Assembly (NCBI GenBank): GCA_030549335.1
Contig: CM060194.1
Coordinates: forward strand, 20,772,171 to 20,836,170
Reading direction: 5' to 3'
Length of the DNA stretch: 64,000 bases
Source: Pontederia crassipes
Taxonomy: Eukaryota > Streptophyta > Magnoliopsida > Commelinales > Pontederiaceae
In this document: one piece after another, positions 24,501 through 36,100 of the stretch
Numbering within the stretch: the first letter of the stretch is position 1
Layout of the letters: the number at the start of each line of letters is the position of its first letter
Notes under the pieces: model-generated
Told to the model about the DNA's origin: nothing
Databases searched by the model: none
The model's input: only the letters and a program-made list of their open reading frames with translations
Program-made: the position numbers and the translations under genes

Positions 24501-24699
24501 GTCGATATCAATAGAACAAATATATGCTTGAATTCAAATTTTTTAATATGCAAAATTTGATGCATTTAAAAAGGGAGAACGACTAATTGATTGTCCTTCG
24601 GCAAAATTAAAATCACTTGATGTCATAGCTCTAAAGATTGTTAAATCTTAAAAGTGATCAAATCTTGAAATAATTACAACTTAAAATGATTTGATCTTA

Positions 24700-24722
24700 A
24701 AATAAGAGTAACCCGCTTTGAT
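24700..24722 (-). other. Primer-binding-like site of the SIRE-like element
   Basis: On the - strand the 5' LTR ends GGATCCTTATCA and continues AAGCGGGTTACTC. TTATCAAAGC across the edge resembles TATCAGAGC, the core of the initiator-methionine tRNA primer site used by copia elements. Confidence 0.6.
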
Positions 24723-25899
24723 AAGGATCCCAAAGAGCACCAAGAGGGGGAGGAGGGGGGTGAATTGGTGTTCTATTCGAAAATGTCGATTTCATAAAAA
24801 TCATCGCGGAAGCTTAAAACCGATTCTTAAATCCTTTACAATTTGGATCATAAATTCGATATTAGAGGGAGAGAGAGAGAAAATCAAACGCAAATACATG
24901 GTGGTTGTTGACGAGGTTCGACCATACGTCTCCGCTTCGACTTCTCGACCTCGAGATCGTCGAAGATTCTACTAAAACTCTTCCTTAATTTCAAATGAGG
25001 CAAGGAAGAACACCATTTATATCAACCACATTTTCTCCGCTTCGATAGACAAGGCAACCTCTCCTCCTAAGAAGCTAATCTTTTCTCTCATTTAAGAAGT
25101 AAGATTTTGAATCTCTTTTACACAGGAACTCTCTCAGTATTTTTTTAAATAAAATGTTTCTCTCTTTTATAAAGCTAAACTCATAAGAGAAGAAGAGAGA
25201 AAAAAGAGAAAACTAAAAATCAAAACTTCAAGAAGAATGTCTTCTTTTGATAATTTGAAGTTTTTCTTCAAGGCTTGGATGAGTGCACATCCTTTTGACT
25301 TTGACACTCCTTTTATAGGCTTCTGCAAGTGAAAAAGTCGTCCAAAAATTATTTCACAATTTTCTCCTTCAAATTTAACCATTACTATTCATTTGGCTCG
25401 GAGGCCGATCGACCGCACATATGGATCGGTCGATCGGTACACTTTCTTTTTTGAAAAATGTGACCGTTGGCGAATTCTGCACTGTCCAATCAACTTGTGT
25501 TTTGGACCGATCGATCAGTATAGTCTCGATATTCTGCTAGTTGAAATTGAACATTTTCTGCACTGACCGGTCGACCAGTGTTCTGGACCGGTCGACCTGT
25601 GTTCCTGACAGGTCGACCTGTTTTCCAACCGGCAGTTCGACTGTCCTGCACTATTTTAAGCATAACTTTTTGCACAATTATCCAAATGAGATGATATTTT
25701 ATTCTATGAAAAGCTAACAGAATTCTCTACAATTTGATAGTTATGATTAATTCTAGGATTATAGTTAATTATTTAATCAAAGTGTAGTGCATAAAGTTAT
25801 CTCTTTTTCTTTAAATTTTTTTAGCATTTTAACTTTAATCTTTCGAGGTTTGTATTATCAAAATATAATTTTATATATAACTAAAACTTATATCCAACA
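24719..25899 (-). repeat. 5' LTR of the SIRE-like element
   Basis: On the - strand it starts TGTTGGATATAAG (25899) and ends GGATCCTTATCA (24719). The TATA box CCTATAAAAGG is at about 25318-25308. It holds the same palindrome array as the other LTR at about 25405-25650. Confidence 0.92.
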
Positions 25900-25904
25900 C
25901 CAAC
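25900..25904. repeat. Target-site duplication, right copy
   Basis: CCAAC, identical to 21191-21195. Confidence 0.9.
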
Positions 25905-27182
25905 GACCCCGCACGGACGCCGACCCTCGTACAATCGTCCACTCATTATTTCTTAATGTTGTTATAATTAATTGTTAATTCATGTTTAATTCATTTGTAA
26001 TTTTTTTATTTATTCAGGATGATTATTGTCGTTCTTCATTATTGTTGTTGTAATGAAGTACGATTATCATATGATCAAGAAGTATCGCCGCCTCAACATC
26101 CCTGGCATCCTTAAGTGTCTGTTGGACGCCTCAACATTGCTAAGTTGCGTGTGGAAATTGTAATTTGTGGATGTAATTAATTCGATTTAATTTGTCGATG
26201 TAATGTACTTTGGATTTAATTTGTTAGATGTAATGCATTTTGGATTTCATGCAAAATGGTATGTAACGTGGGTATGTAATTTGTCAATGTAATGTACTAT
26301 TCATTGTTCCTAATTTACAATGTGATTTCTATTTATTATCTATATGCTGAGGTGATACAAGCCTCACAAATACGACGATGCACTGTGAGTAGTTTGCAAG
26401 TTTTTTCAACTTGGTGTCCACTATAGTGAAGTGTGCTCAGACACTTGAGAGGAGTTGTCAATCTCATTGATGTCAATCTTATTGAAACTATAACATCTAA
26501 TTATTCTGATGTTGTTAATACTATGGGACATGGAATTGGAATAATTATTCTGATTCTAATGTTGTTAACACTATGAGACATGAAATTGGAGCTGCTCGAA
26601 AAATTGCTAGAACATCAATTTAGTGTTGTGATCAAAATTGTACTTCGTCTAATTTGAATTATAAATTTGGATTACAAGTTAAATCATCACTAATTCAAAT
26701 TATAAATTTTACTAATATCCATTACATGTCTAATCGATCAATGGAATCAAATTATGTGAATTGAGTCATGAATATGTAATTTGATGGATTAGATTAGAAT
26801 GAGGAAATCGGATGCATCTGTTCTGAATAACTCAAAATTACGAACATATATGATAATAAATTAATAAATCAATTACTATTAAATGATTAATAACAAAATA
26901 TTCATATTAATTATTATAATGTTTTTTGCTGATACACTTTTTATTTATTTATTATTATTTTATGCAGATCGATGTGAACTAAATTTGTTTTCAATGACAT
27001 GGTATTCCACCCTTTGGTCTAACCCAATTTGACTTAACATTATTTTTCTCCACACCGACGTAGGCTCCAATCAAATTTACCGAAACTCATGGACCCTCTT
27101 TGACTGCTCTCGTCGTGATGTTCCGGGGGTTATCTCAAAATTATCCAATTGTATTTCAGCGCACACAAGCCAATACTAACAC
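25905..27182. other. Intergenic, no gene seen
   Basis: The first 250 bases continue the GC-rich flank of the insertion site; the rest is AT-rich. No open frame or element could be named. Confidence 0.5.
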
Positions 27183-27185
27183 TAT

Positions 27186-27569
27186 GGTGTCATTTGAATG
27201 AAGATTATTTCATTTAAACAATTACTTATTCCATCGAATAGTAGAATAAGAAGAAGTCGATCAAATTTTATTTTTGTCAAAATTATTTTAAAAATTAAAC
27301 TACTAAATCACAAAATTCTAATATTTGTATTCCATCAAAATAAAAATAATCTTTTAACCATTTCTTTTATTTTTATAATTTAACAATATATATTTTCATT
27401 TCTATTATTATACTAATAATAAATATAAAGTATTTATGATAAAATATTTTAATTATAAAATATTATATATTTAATATTTATTCTTTTAAATAAAAAGGAT
27501 TAAAACATTTATATTTTTATGAATAAAATTTATTATTTTTTATAGGATATTTTTCGTTCAAACGGCACC
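27186..27569. mobile_element. 384-bp MITE with terminal inverted repeats
   Basis: The left end GGTGTCATTTGAATGAA and the reverse complement of the right end, GGTGCCGTTTGAACGAA, match at 14 of 17 positions. TAT flanks both sides (27183-27185 and 27570-27572). The 3-bp duplication and GGTG ends suggest a PIF/Harbinger-like MITE. The inside is very AT-rich and encodes nothing. Confidence 0.75.
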
Positions 27570-27572
27570 TAT

Positions 27573-28441
27573 GTTTTTGAGCTTCCGGAAGATAAAGCTT
27601 CTCATTTTTTGCCAGGATCCACAAACTCAAAAAAGTGTTTGATTAGAAAAGTAAGAATAATATTATATTGTTGCCGTTATTCATGCACCAAACTAGCTCA
27701 TTGTGTTTAGCTTCGGAGTGTAAAGGGGAAAAATCGAAAAAAAAAAAAAAACTCCAACACAAAGTTAGTGCATTTTTATTTTAAAAGAATCCGGACATAA
27801 AAATTATATAAAATGTATACCAACATTCACATGTTGAATACTCATTAATGTATAAATCATTCAATCAACATAAAGTTTGTTTTAATGCATATAATAGAAA
27901 TGATATAACTCTAAAATATGTAACGTGTTGTTGATGTTAATTTACATAATAAAATATTTTTCATCGGAGCCATGAGAAAATCATCCGAAAATTTTGATAA
28001 AATTTTTTAATTGAAAACAAAATCATCCGTCAGAATACTACTTTTAGCCCTGATTTATATATGAAGGATTTACATTGGAAAAAAATGTAAAAAAAAAATA
28101 CACCCAAAAAAAACAAAGAAAATAAAAAACGGAGACAAAAGAGAATTCAAAGTGGAGCAGATCTATTGGGCTTTAAGGGAGCCCGGCCCAATAGGATTAA
28201 CCGCCTGCGGAGATTTGTAAGGGGGGGTGAACGGACTCGACGACCTCCCCTCCCGCTCTTTTATCTCTCTCTCCTCTCCTCCTCTCCTTCTCTCTCCTCC
28301 CCCTCTCCCCTCTCGTTAAAATCCTCCACCCTTTCTTCCCCTTCTCCGATCGTTTTGAAAGCGGAAAGATCGTTTCTTCTGGCACTTCATCCGCCGATTT
28401 CTCGGCACTTGGTTGATCCGTTTCATTTCGCTGCTGTGTTC

Positions 28442-28472
<31 letters not shown>

Positions 28473-28696
28473 TCCCTCCCCTTGCTTTGGCTGCAACCGA
28501 AATCATCAGTTTGGATTCGGATTCGAAAGTTACCCCTTTTAAGGCTTCTCTGGAGTTTAAGACAAAAATTTCCAAGGAAAGGTGGAAATTTTTGTGGGAA
28601 TGTCGCCTTATTTTTAGGAGGAGGAAAGGGCGATGGCAGGATTGTTTTATTGGTGAATTGTTTCCGGTGGTGTTCTTTTAGTCGAAGGTATCGAGG
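27573..28696. other. MADS gene upstream region and 5' leader
   Basis: 27573-28150 is AT-rich with A-runs (27738-27751, 28087-28120). From 28240 the DNA is CT-rich, and 28443-28477 is a (CTTT)n microsatellite. Such CT-rich tracts are common in plant 5' leaders. An open frame at 28166-28681 is this low-complexity DNA and not counted as a gene. Confidence 0.6.
28443..28477. repeat. (CTTT)n microsatellite in the MADS 5' leader region
   Basis: About eight to nine perfect TTTC units, 220-255 bp upstream of the start codon. Confidence 0.9.
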
Positions 28697-31600
28697 ATGG
28701 GGAGGGTGAAGCTGAAGATAAAGAGATTGGAGAATAGCAACGGTCGACAGGTCACCTACTCGAAGCGAAAGGCAGGAATATTGAAGAAGGCGAAGGAGCT
28801 GTCCATATTGTGCGACATCGATCTCGTCCTGCTCATGTTCTCCCCTTCTGGGAAGCCCACATTGTGCGTCGGAGATCGCAGGTAGTCATTGATCTTGGAT
28901 CGTTGCAGAAAGTGATTGTAAATTATTTGATGTCGCAGTAAAGTTTTTGCATAACTACATTATAGACATCTTATTTATGGTGCATTTGAAGCAATGCGTG
29001 TTCAAATGCCAATCAATCAGCGCGAAGTTCAGTAGCATCACTCCTCTTTTTCGTGAACATGTTACGACCAGTTTCAATCAGAATCTAATCAATATTGATG
29101 AATCTTATTTAAGAAACCATGCAGTCATTCATAAATTTTGGTCAATGTATATGACCTCTATGCTCAACAAATCCACACATATTTTGCTCAGATTCCCATT
29201 TCAAGTTCAGTCTCTACCTACATGTATACCTAATCAATGTGCCTCCTTAGGACACATTGTTTACTTGATCTTGATATTTGCTTCCGCTTTACTTACATTT
29301 TTATGCTTTCATTATGTCATCATTATAACAAAGTTTTAATATTTTGCAACAACTATAGCAACATAGAGGAGGTCATCGCAAAATTTGCTCAGCTAACTCC
29401 ACAAGAAAGGGCGAAAAGGTGTGTCAAAATTCTTGTCTTTTCTGTTTTAGTTGTTTTCTACTTGTTTAAAATGGTTGGAAACATTTTACTGATTAATTTT
29501 ATGTTTAGCTTGGTCAGGAAATTGGCGAGCCTTGAAGTAAGTTTAATCATATTGGTATATCACTGAATGAAAATTTTTATTATTACTTCTTGCAAAGTTT
29601 TATTCTTTTCTTTGTTGAGGATATAGGCCCTGAAGAAAACATTCAAGAAGCTAGATCATGATGTGAATATTCAAGAGTTCCTCGGATCAATGTATGAGTT
29701 GTACTGCCACTGTACTACTGATGTTCATAATGCAAATATCTCATCTGTTGCTTTTGTTTTTTTTGTTGCAGCAGCCAAACTGTTGAGGTATAAAGCACAT
29801 AACCACTATGACTTTTTAAGTAAGCAATTTTTACCTTATTCGACAGCAATTTTCTTTCATAGGAGCTCACAAACCACCTAAGGTTATTGCATGATCAACT
29901 CTTAGACGTACAGAAAAGACTCAGGTAATGTTTTTTAATATCTTGTTTCAGATTTTTCTAACTTTTAATTTGCTTAGTTTTCCAATCCTCGCGGATGTTC
30001 CTGATGTGGTGTTTTTTCATGGTTTATTCCTTTATTTACATTCTCTGCTTTCTTTGCAGTAAGACTGTTCTAATGGCTTTGAATTATTACATACTGTGCA
30101 ATCTCCATAAAAAAGAATTCAATTGTTAAGGAAAATGATTTTATTTCTTTTCTTTCTGGAAGAAAATATAATTTTACAGCAGTGAAATTAATTCAAGATG
30201 TTCCACTTGAATGTTTACTGATGTTTCTGGTAGACTGGTAGTGATAGAGATTTTTATGGTGTAGATTGTGAATTAAGATCATGATTCTAAATTCTAGCAT
30301 TGTTGCTATTTCAGTTACTGGAGTGATCCTGATAAAATCAACAACCTAGAGCATATCAGCGTTATGGAACAATCTCTTGGAGAATCTCTCAATCGACTTC
30401 GGGCGCACAAGGTACATGTCACTTGAAATTCTGGGCATGTCCAATATACAGAAAATGGATAGATATGTGGATGAGCTTATTTGTCATAAATTGTGGTATC
30501 AATCTGGTTACAAGTAATGAGCTGAAGTTGTGTTAGTTTTATTATTATTCTTGCTTATTCGGTTCATCTCTAGAATTGAATGCCATTTCAATTGAAAGTT
30601 GTCAAGATTTAGTCAATATCTAACAAGCTTGTTTGTGTTTTGCCATTTTCTTTCATTACTAGAAATGTAGTAGGTATTGCTTTCGAGATTTCATTTGATA
30701 GCTTCCTATCTGGGAAAAAAAGGCTTAAACGCACGCAATCTATATTCTCTAATGCTGTATGTTGATATTATGTTTCTTACTTATCTTTTCAGGAGAGTTT
30801 TGGAAAGCAACTTTTAGAATGCAATAGTCAGGTAAATGATATTCGCAGTTGTTATTTATTTTTGTTTGAAGGCAGAGTAATGAGTAGCCATTTGTTTGAT
30901 TCCTCATAAACGGAAAAGTTAGCCTTTAGATCTGACTAAATGAGCGTGTCAATTTCCTATAGTTCCAGAATGGCATCCATAATTTACCGATGGTATTGGG
31001 CTGCGAGCAAGGGGCTTCACCCATCTCTTGGCTTCACAATAATGATGGCCAACAGTTACTTCTACCTGGAGACCCTAACTTGCTAAGTCAAAGGTGAGCA
31101 CATTCTCAATTTCTACTATATGTGTAGTTGTTATTTCTTACTTCAAGGTATTGACCAGTTATGGGCTCTTCATTTTTAGGAAGCGATGCTATAATAACTT
31201 GAAATTTAGACCAATTCTATCCAATTTTCATATCGAAAAACTTTATCCTAATTACAGTTGTAATATCAAGATCTATACATATGATAATAAAGTGTGCGGG
31301 ACAATCATCAGAGAGCTACTTCACCTTCTAGTGACCTCATCGCTATAATACTCGTTATTCGTTAATGTTCTTCATATGTCCTAATCTCCATGTGTTAGGG
31401 ATTCAAGTATCCATTTAACTTGGAAACCTTGAAAAAGAAATGTGGCTTCTCATCAATTGTGTCATTTCAATCAAACGAAGTATCGTGACAGGGTTTTTCC
31501 TGTAACATGATCTCTGTTATTATTTTGTCATGTAGAGATATTGGATGTTCTGCAGACACGTCCCTTCAAGATTATGCGGTTTACTTTGGCACTGGTAAAC

Positions 31601-32040
31601 CAGACACCAACAATCACATACAAGAGGATTCATTCAATGAATTCAACCCAAATGCATGCTTGAGGTTGCAACTAGGAGCACAGTACCCTTACCAACAATA
31701 TGATCATACCATGCTTGGTGAAAACACGTTCAGGCCTCAGGTAGAAAATAGCATGCAGGGGAATACTATAGAGTACCAAGTTAATCACTTCGAACCACCC
31801 AGGCCTGCATATGATGCGAGCTTCCAGAATTGGGCTTCAACAGCTGGAACCTGTGGTGTCGCCATATATGACGATCAGCCATATGCTCATGTAAGCATTT
31901 CAACATTGGACGCTCATGACTCGGCAATTCAATTTAAGAGAACAAAAAGTCTGCTGACGAAGTTTGTTGCTTCAGGATGCGATTTGTTCTGCACAGAATG
32001 GATGTTAACTCATGTTATTTCTTTTTTTCAGCAACCTTAA
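28697..32040 (+). CDS. MIKC*-type MADS-box transcription factor, P clade (AGL30/65/94-like)
   Basis: Eleven exons: 28697-28881, 29359-29418, 29518-29536, 29627-29691, 29772-29787, 29863-29924, 30315-30411, 30793-30831, 30963-31093, 31536-31890 and 32032-32040; all junctions are GT-AG and the frame runs to TAA (345 aa). The MADS domain (1-60) reads M-G-R-V-K-L-K-I-K-R-L-E-N with K-R-K-A-G-I-L-K-K-A-K-E-L-S-I-L-C-D-I-D-L-V-L-L-M-F-S-P, diagnostic of the AGL30/65/94 group rather than AGL66/104. F-A-Q-L-T-P-Q-E-R-A-K-R, K-K-T-F-K-K-L-D-H-D-V-N-I and C-E-Q-G-A-S-P-I-S-W-L follow, as in the clade. P-clade proteins pair with S-clade MIKC* proteins to control late pollen genes. The many tiny exons (16, 19, 39 and 9 nt) are a feature of the group. 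The last exon encodes only Q-P and the stop. Confidence 0.93.
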
Positions 32041-32430
32041 GTGGTCAAAAAGGTTCGTCAACATTTTGGCTGAGAACAGAACACATTCTTAGTGACTTCA
32101 TCCATGGAAAGTTTCCTCTATGGAAATGGCTAACTTGCAGGTGCATCGCCCCAACCTAATGCAAATGGAGAAACCATTTACATTGTGTAAAATGAGTTGT
32201 ATATTGTGACTGTATACAGGGAAAAATAATAGTACACTCGCTGTAAATTGTATGTAGGCATGAAACATGCATACAGGAAAAGAAAGGGTAAAAAGAGTCA
32301 AGAGGAAAGAAGACATTTATCCGTCTTGTATATTGCAATCATCAGGGACTCGGGAGGTTTTATCTCTTGTAATTATTATAACATGCCTCTGTTGTGATTA
32401 AAGAAGAAATAGAATCCGATTGAGGCTGCA
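32041..32430 (+). other. MADS 3' untranslated region (probable)
   Basis: T- and A-rich DNA after the stop with no open frame. No consensus AATAAA was seen; AAATAGAATCC at about 32406 is a weak candidate. Confidence 0.4.
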
Positions 32431-32594
32431 ATTCTTTTCAGTAACCAATCAAGGACCATGATGGGAAGGGAACAAGAGGGCTAATATAAACTAATTATAC
32501 TGTACACTTTCTTAAACATTTTTTTATCATATATCAATATAAACTAATTAGGCATGAAACATGAATAATATACCGAAAGGTTTAGTTACTAATA

Positions 32595-32670
32595 GAGCGG
32601 AATGGCGTCGTATGATCCATGTAGCCGACCCCACCTAGTAGGATAAGACTTTGTTGTTGTTGTTGTTGTA
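32595..32670 (+). mobile_element. 3' fragment of an Au-like SINE
   Basis: The stretch CATGTAGCCGACCCCACCTA, then GTAGGATAAGACTTTG and a (TTG)n tail at 32651-32668 match the conserved 3' end of the plant Au SINE, which ends in TTG repeats. The tRNA-like promoter half is missing, so it is 5' truncated, as is common. Confidence 0.8.
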
Positions 32671-32855
32671 TATCAATATAATAATTGCTTCATAGCAATA
32701 CTGCAAGAAAGCTGCTGCGCTTGTGACTCCTATTTTTCTTAATTCGACGGCTGAGATTGACCTCATCATTTTCCGACTTTTCCACAAAAAAAAAAGAGAG
32801 AAAAAGAAAGGTGGCATTTTTTTGTCGACTTGCAAGTCGTCGTTTCAATTTTTAA

Positions 32856-32984
32856 AACGGTGGCTCTTTTAGCGCTCCCCAGCAAGTCCGTTGCCACCGA
32901 TACGGAGCCGTTGATCGGACAAAGCCAACGGCCAAGATCCATCGACCGTTGCAGAGTCTTGAAACGTCAAACCCGACCGTTGGA
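32856..32984 (+). promoter_or_regulatory. Cluster of six MSA-like (AACGG/CCGTT) motifs upstream of CSLD
   Basis: The core AACGG or its complement CCGTT occurs at 32856-32860, 32888-32892, 32908-32912, 32927-32931, 32946-32950 and 32977-32981. The last is a full match on the - strand (TCCAACGGTC at 32984-32975) to YCYAACGGYY, the M-phase-specific activator bound by MYB3R factors. The cluster sits 158-286 bp before the start codon. Confidence 0.75.
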
Positions 32985-33141
32985 TTTTTTAAAAACCTTT
33001 TGACCCGCTTTCAACGTTCTACAAATTCCACCCAGCAGTTTTATTTTCTCTTCTCATCGTTAGATTTTGTCCAAAATCGTGTCCGAGAGTTTTTCCACTG
33101 AGTGTTCTGAAAGGTCTCGGCTTGCCATCTGCGACTTCGAG

Positions 33142-36100
33142 ATGTCGCGAAGGGCCTCGTCACCGGCCTCTCCGGTGACGATAACAGTGTCCTCAGGCGG
33201 CAGGGGCGACGCCGTCCTCCGGCGAAGCATCGGTCTCACGAGCCCCGTCCCCCGGCACTCCTTGGGCGGACCTAACTCTCCAGCGTCCTCGACTAGGCCC
33301 CCCCGAGCGTCCTCCGGCGCCGCCGGGCGCTACTCTGAGTCTAAAGACGATGACGATGACGTCCCCGCTCCCGAGTTTGTCCGCTACACTGTCCACATCC
33401 CTCCGACCCCGGAGCGCCAGTCTTCAGCCACGATGACGACAGGGGTAGCGGCGTCGTCCGCGACTGCGCCAGAGTCGGAGTCTGAGACCGCACCCGGACG
33501 GAGCTACATATCGGGTACCATCTTCACCGGTGGGTTGAACTGCGTGACACGCGGCCACATCCTGGACTGCTCCGCGGAGGGCGGAGGCCCGCGCCGGCCC
33601 TCTACGAAGGCGGTGGCCAAGTCCATGGGGATGGTCTGCAAGATGAAGGGCTGCGATGGGAATGCATTCTTGAGACGCCGGCACGGATCAAAGCTGCCGT
33701 GCGAGTGCGGCTTTATGATCTGCAAGGAGTGCTACTTGGAGTGCATCGACGGCGACGGACAGTGTCCCGGGTGCAAGGAGCCGTACGGAAACATGAGCGA
33801 CGAGGAGGAGGGCGATGAAGAAGAGGAGGATATGGGTTCGGAGGCAGAGGACCGGGCGCTCCCGTTGACGTCGATGGCGGAGTTCAGAGTCGGGAACAGG
33901 TTCTCGGTGATGCACTCCATGAAGGGGCCGAACCAGCAGCCTGACTTCGACCACAACCGCTGGCTCTTCGAGACCAAGGGAACCTACGGGTACGGGAACG
34001 CGGTGTGGCCAAGGGACGGCAACGCCGGCGGCGTGGGGTTCAAGGGCTTCGAGGAACCGCCAAACTTCGGTGGGAGGAGCCGGAGGCCACTGACCAGGAA
34101 GATGGGAGTGTCTCAAGCTGTACTCAGTCCTTACAGGTAAAAGAACACAAATAAAAGATTGGTCTTCTACTTTGCTCCAATGATGCTTGTTCTGATATCA
34201 TTTAAAAATTTCATCTTTGTAAGTGTTCGAATCTAATTTTGGCGGTCTTCCAACTTCTCAGATTGCTGATCGTAATCCGCCTTGTGGCGCTTGGTTTCTT
34301 CCTTGCTTGGAGGATTCGACACCCCAACCATGAAGCTATATGGCTGTGGGCGATGTCAGTCACCTGCGAGGTCTGGTTTGCCTTCTCATGGCTCCTTGAT
34401 CAGCTGCCCAAACTCTGCCCTGTGAATCGCGCCACCGATCTGTCGGTGCTGAAGGAGCGCTTCGAGTCGCCGAGCCTGCGGAACCCGAAAGGCCGCTCCG
34501 ACCTACCGGGCATCGACGTGTTCGTCTCGACGGCCGACCCGGAGAAGGAGCCCCCTCTGGTCACTGCGAACACGATACTTTCTATCCTTGCTGTTGAGTA
34601 CCCCGTCGAGAAGGTTGCCTGCTACCTGTCCGACGATGGAGGATCTCTGTTGACGTTCGAGGCTCTGGCCGAGACGGCAAGCTTCGCGAGCACTTGGGTG
34701 CCCTTCTGCAGGAAGCACGACATAGAGCCGAGGAATCCGGAGGCCTACTTCGGTCAGAAACGGGACTTCCTGAAGAACAAAGTACGCCTCGATTTTATAC
34801 GAGAACGGAGGAAGGTCAAGCGAGAGTACGACGAGTTCAAGGTCAGAATAAACTCTCTGCCCGAATCCATCAGGAGGCGCTCGGACGCTTACAATGCCCA
34901 AGAAGAGCTCAGGACCAAGATGAGGAAACAGGAGATATCGGGCAACCCTTCAGAACTTGCAAAGGTCGTCAAGGCGACTTGGATGTCCGACGGATCGCAT
35001 TGGCCGGGCACTTGGTTCTCTACAGAAGCAGACCATGCCAGAGGTGACCATGCTGGTATAATTCAGGTATGTTTCGCCTCCCTTGCTCCTGGGCATTGAT
35101 CTTAGGTTCTGTGCAAGCGATCTCATGCTTCTTGTCCTCTTGTCAGGCGATGCTTGCTCCTCCAACCTCTGAACCAGTCATGGGTTCTGCGGCCAGTGAG
35201 AGCAACCTCATCGACACGACCAATGTGGACATCAGACTGCCAATGCTCGTCTACGTCTCTCGCGAGAAGAGGCCAGGATATGATCACAACAAGAAGGCCG
35301 GCGCCATGAACGCGCTCGTCAGGACGAGCGCCATCATGTCCAATGGCCCCTTCATACTGAATCTGGACTGCGACCACTACATCTACAACTCGCTGGCCTT
35401 GAGGGAAGGAATGTGCTTCATGCTCGATAGGGGAGGCGACCGGATCTGTTACGTTCAGTTCCCTCAGAGGTTCGAGGGGATCGACCCAAACGACAGATAC
35501 GCGAATCACAATTTGGTATTCTTTGATGTCAGCATGAGAGCCATGGACGGGTTGCAAGGCCCTATGTATGTCGGAACTGGCTGCATTTTCCGGAGGACGG
35601 CGCTGTATGGGTTTAGTCCTCCTCGTGCCACCGAACACCATGGATGGTTCGGGAGGAAGAAGATAAAGCTCTTACTGAGGAAGCCTACCATGGGGAAGAA
35701 GCATGATCGGGAAGAGAAGAACGTCATGCTTCCGCCCGTTGGAGACGACCAAAGTGACGAGGGCGACATCGAGTCGGCGACGCTGCTGCCCAAGAGGTTC
35801 GGAAGCTCGGCCACTTTGGCGGCGTCCATTCCTGTCGCGGAGTACCAAGGACGGCTGCTTCAGGACATGCCCGGTGTTCGACAAGGACGGCCCGCCGGCT
35901 CCCTGGCGGTCCCTCGGGAGCCGCTCGACGCTGCCACTGTCGCCGAGGCCATCAGCGTGATCTCCTGCTTCTACGAGGACAAAACCGAATGGGGACAGAG
36001 AGTTGGATGGATCTACGGCTCTGTCACGGAGGACGTCGTCACAGGCTATCGCATGCACAATAGAGGGTGGAGGTCGGTCTACTGCGCCACGAAGCGCGAC

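Larger units (their letters stand above)
21196..25899 (-). mobile_element. SIRE-like Ty1/copia element, gag-only (non-autonomous)
   Basis: Two LTRs (21196-22409 and 24719-25899) enclose 2.3 kb and the whole is flanked by the 5-bp duplication CCAAC. Orientation is - : the 5' LTR is the right one, followed by a primer-binding-like site, gag (24500 to about 23090), a polypurine tract and the 3' LTR. Protease, integrase, reverse transcriptase and RNase H are missing, so mobility would need proteins from another copy. LTR size, gag type and the G-I-W-V-P-K-like end of gag fit the SIRE/Maximus lineage. Confidence 0.9.

Noticed and set aside
28166..28681. 171-codon open frame before the MADS gene
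   Set aside because: It is CT-rich low-complexity DNA including a (CTTT)n run; more likely the 5' leader.
33067..33141. Upstream extension of the CSLD open frame
   Set aside because: The frame is open but starts at TTG, not ATG; the ATG at 33142 gives the conserved M-S-R-R start.
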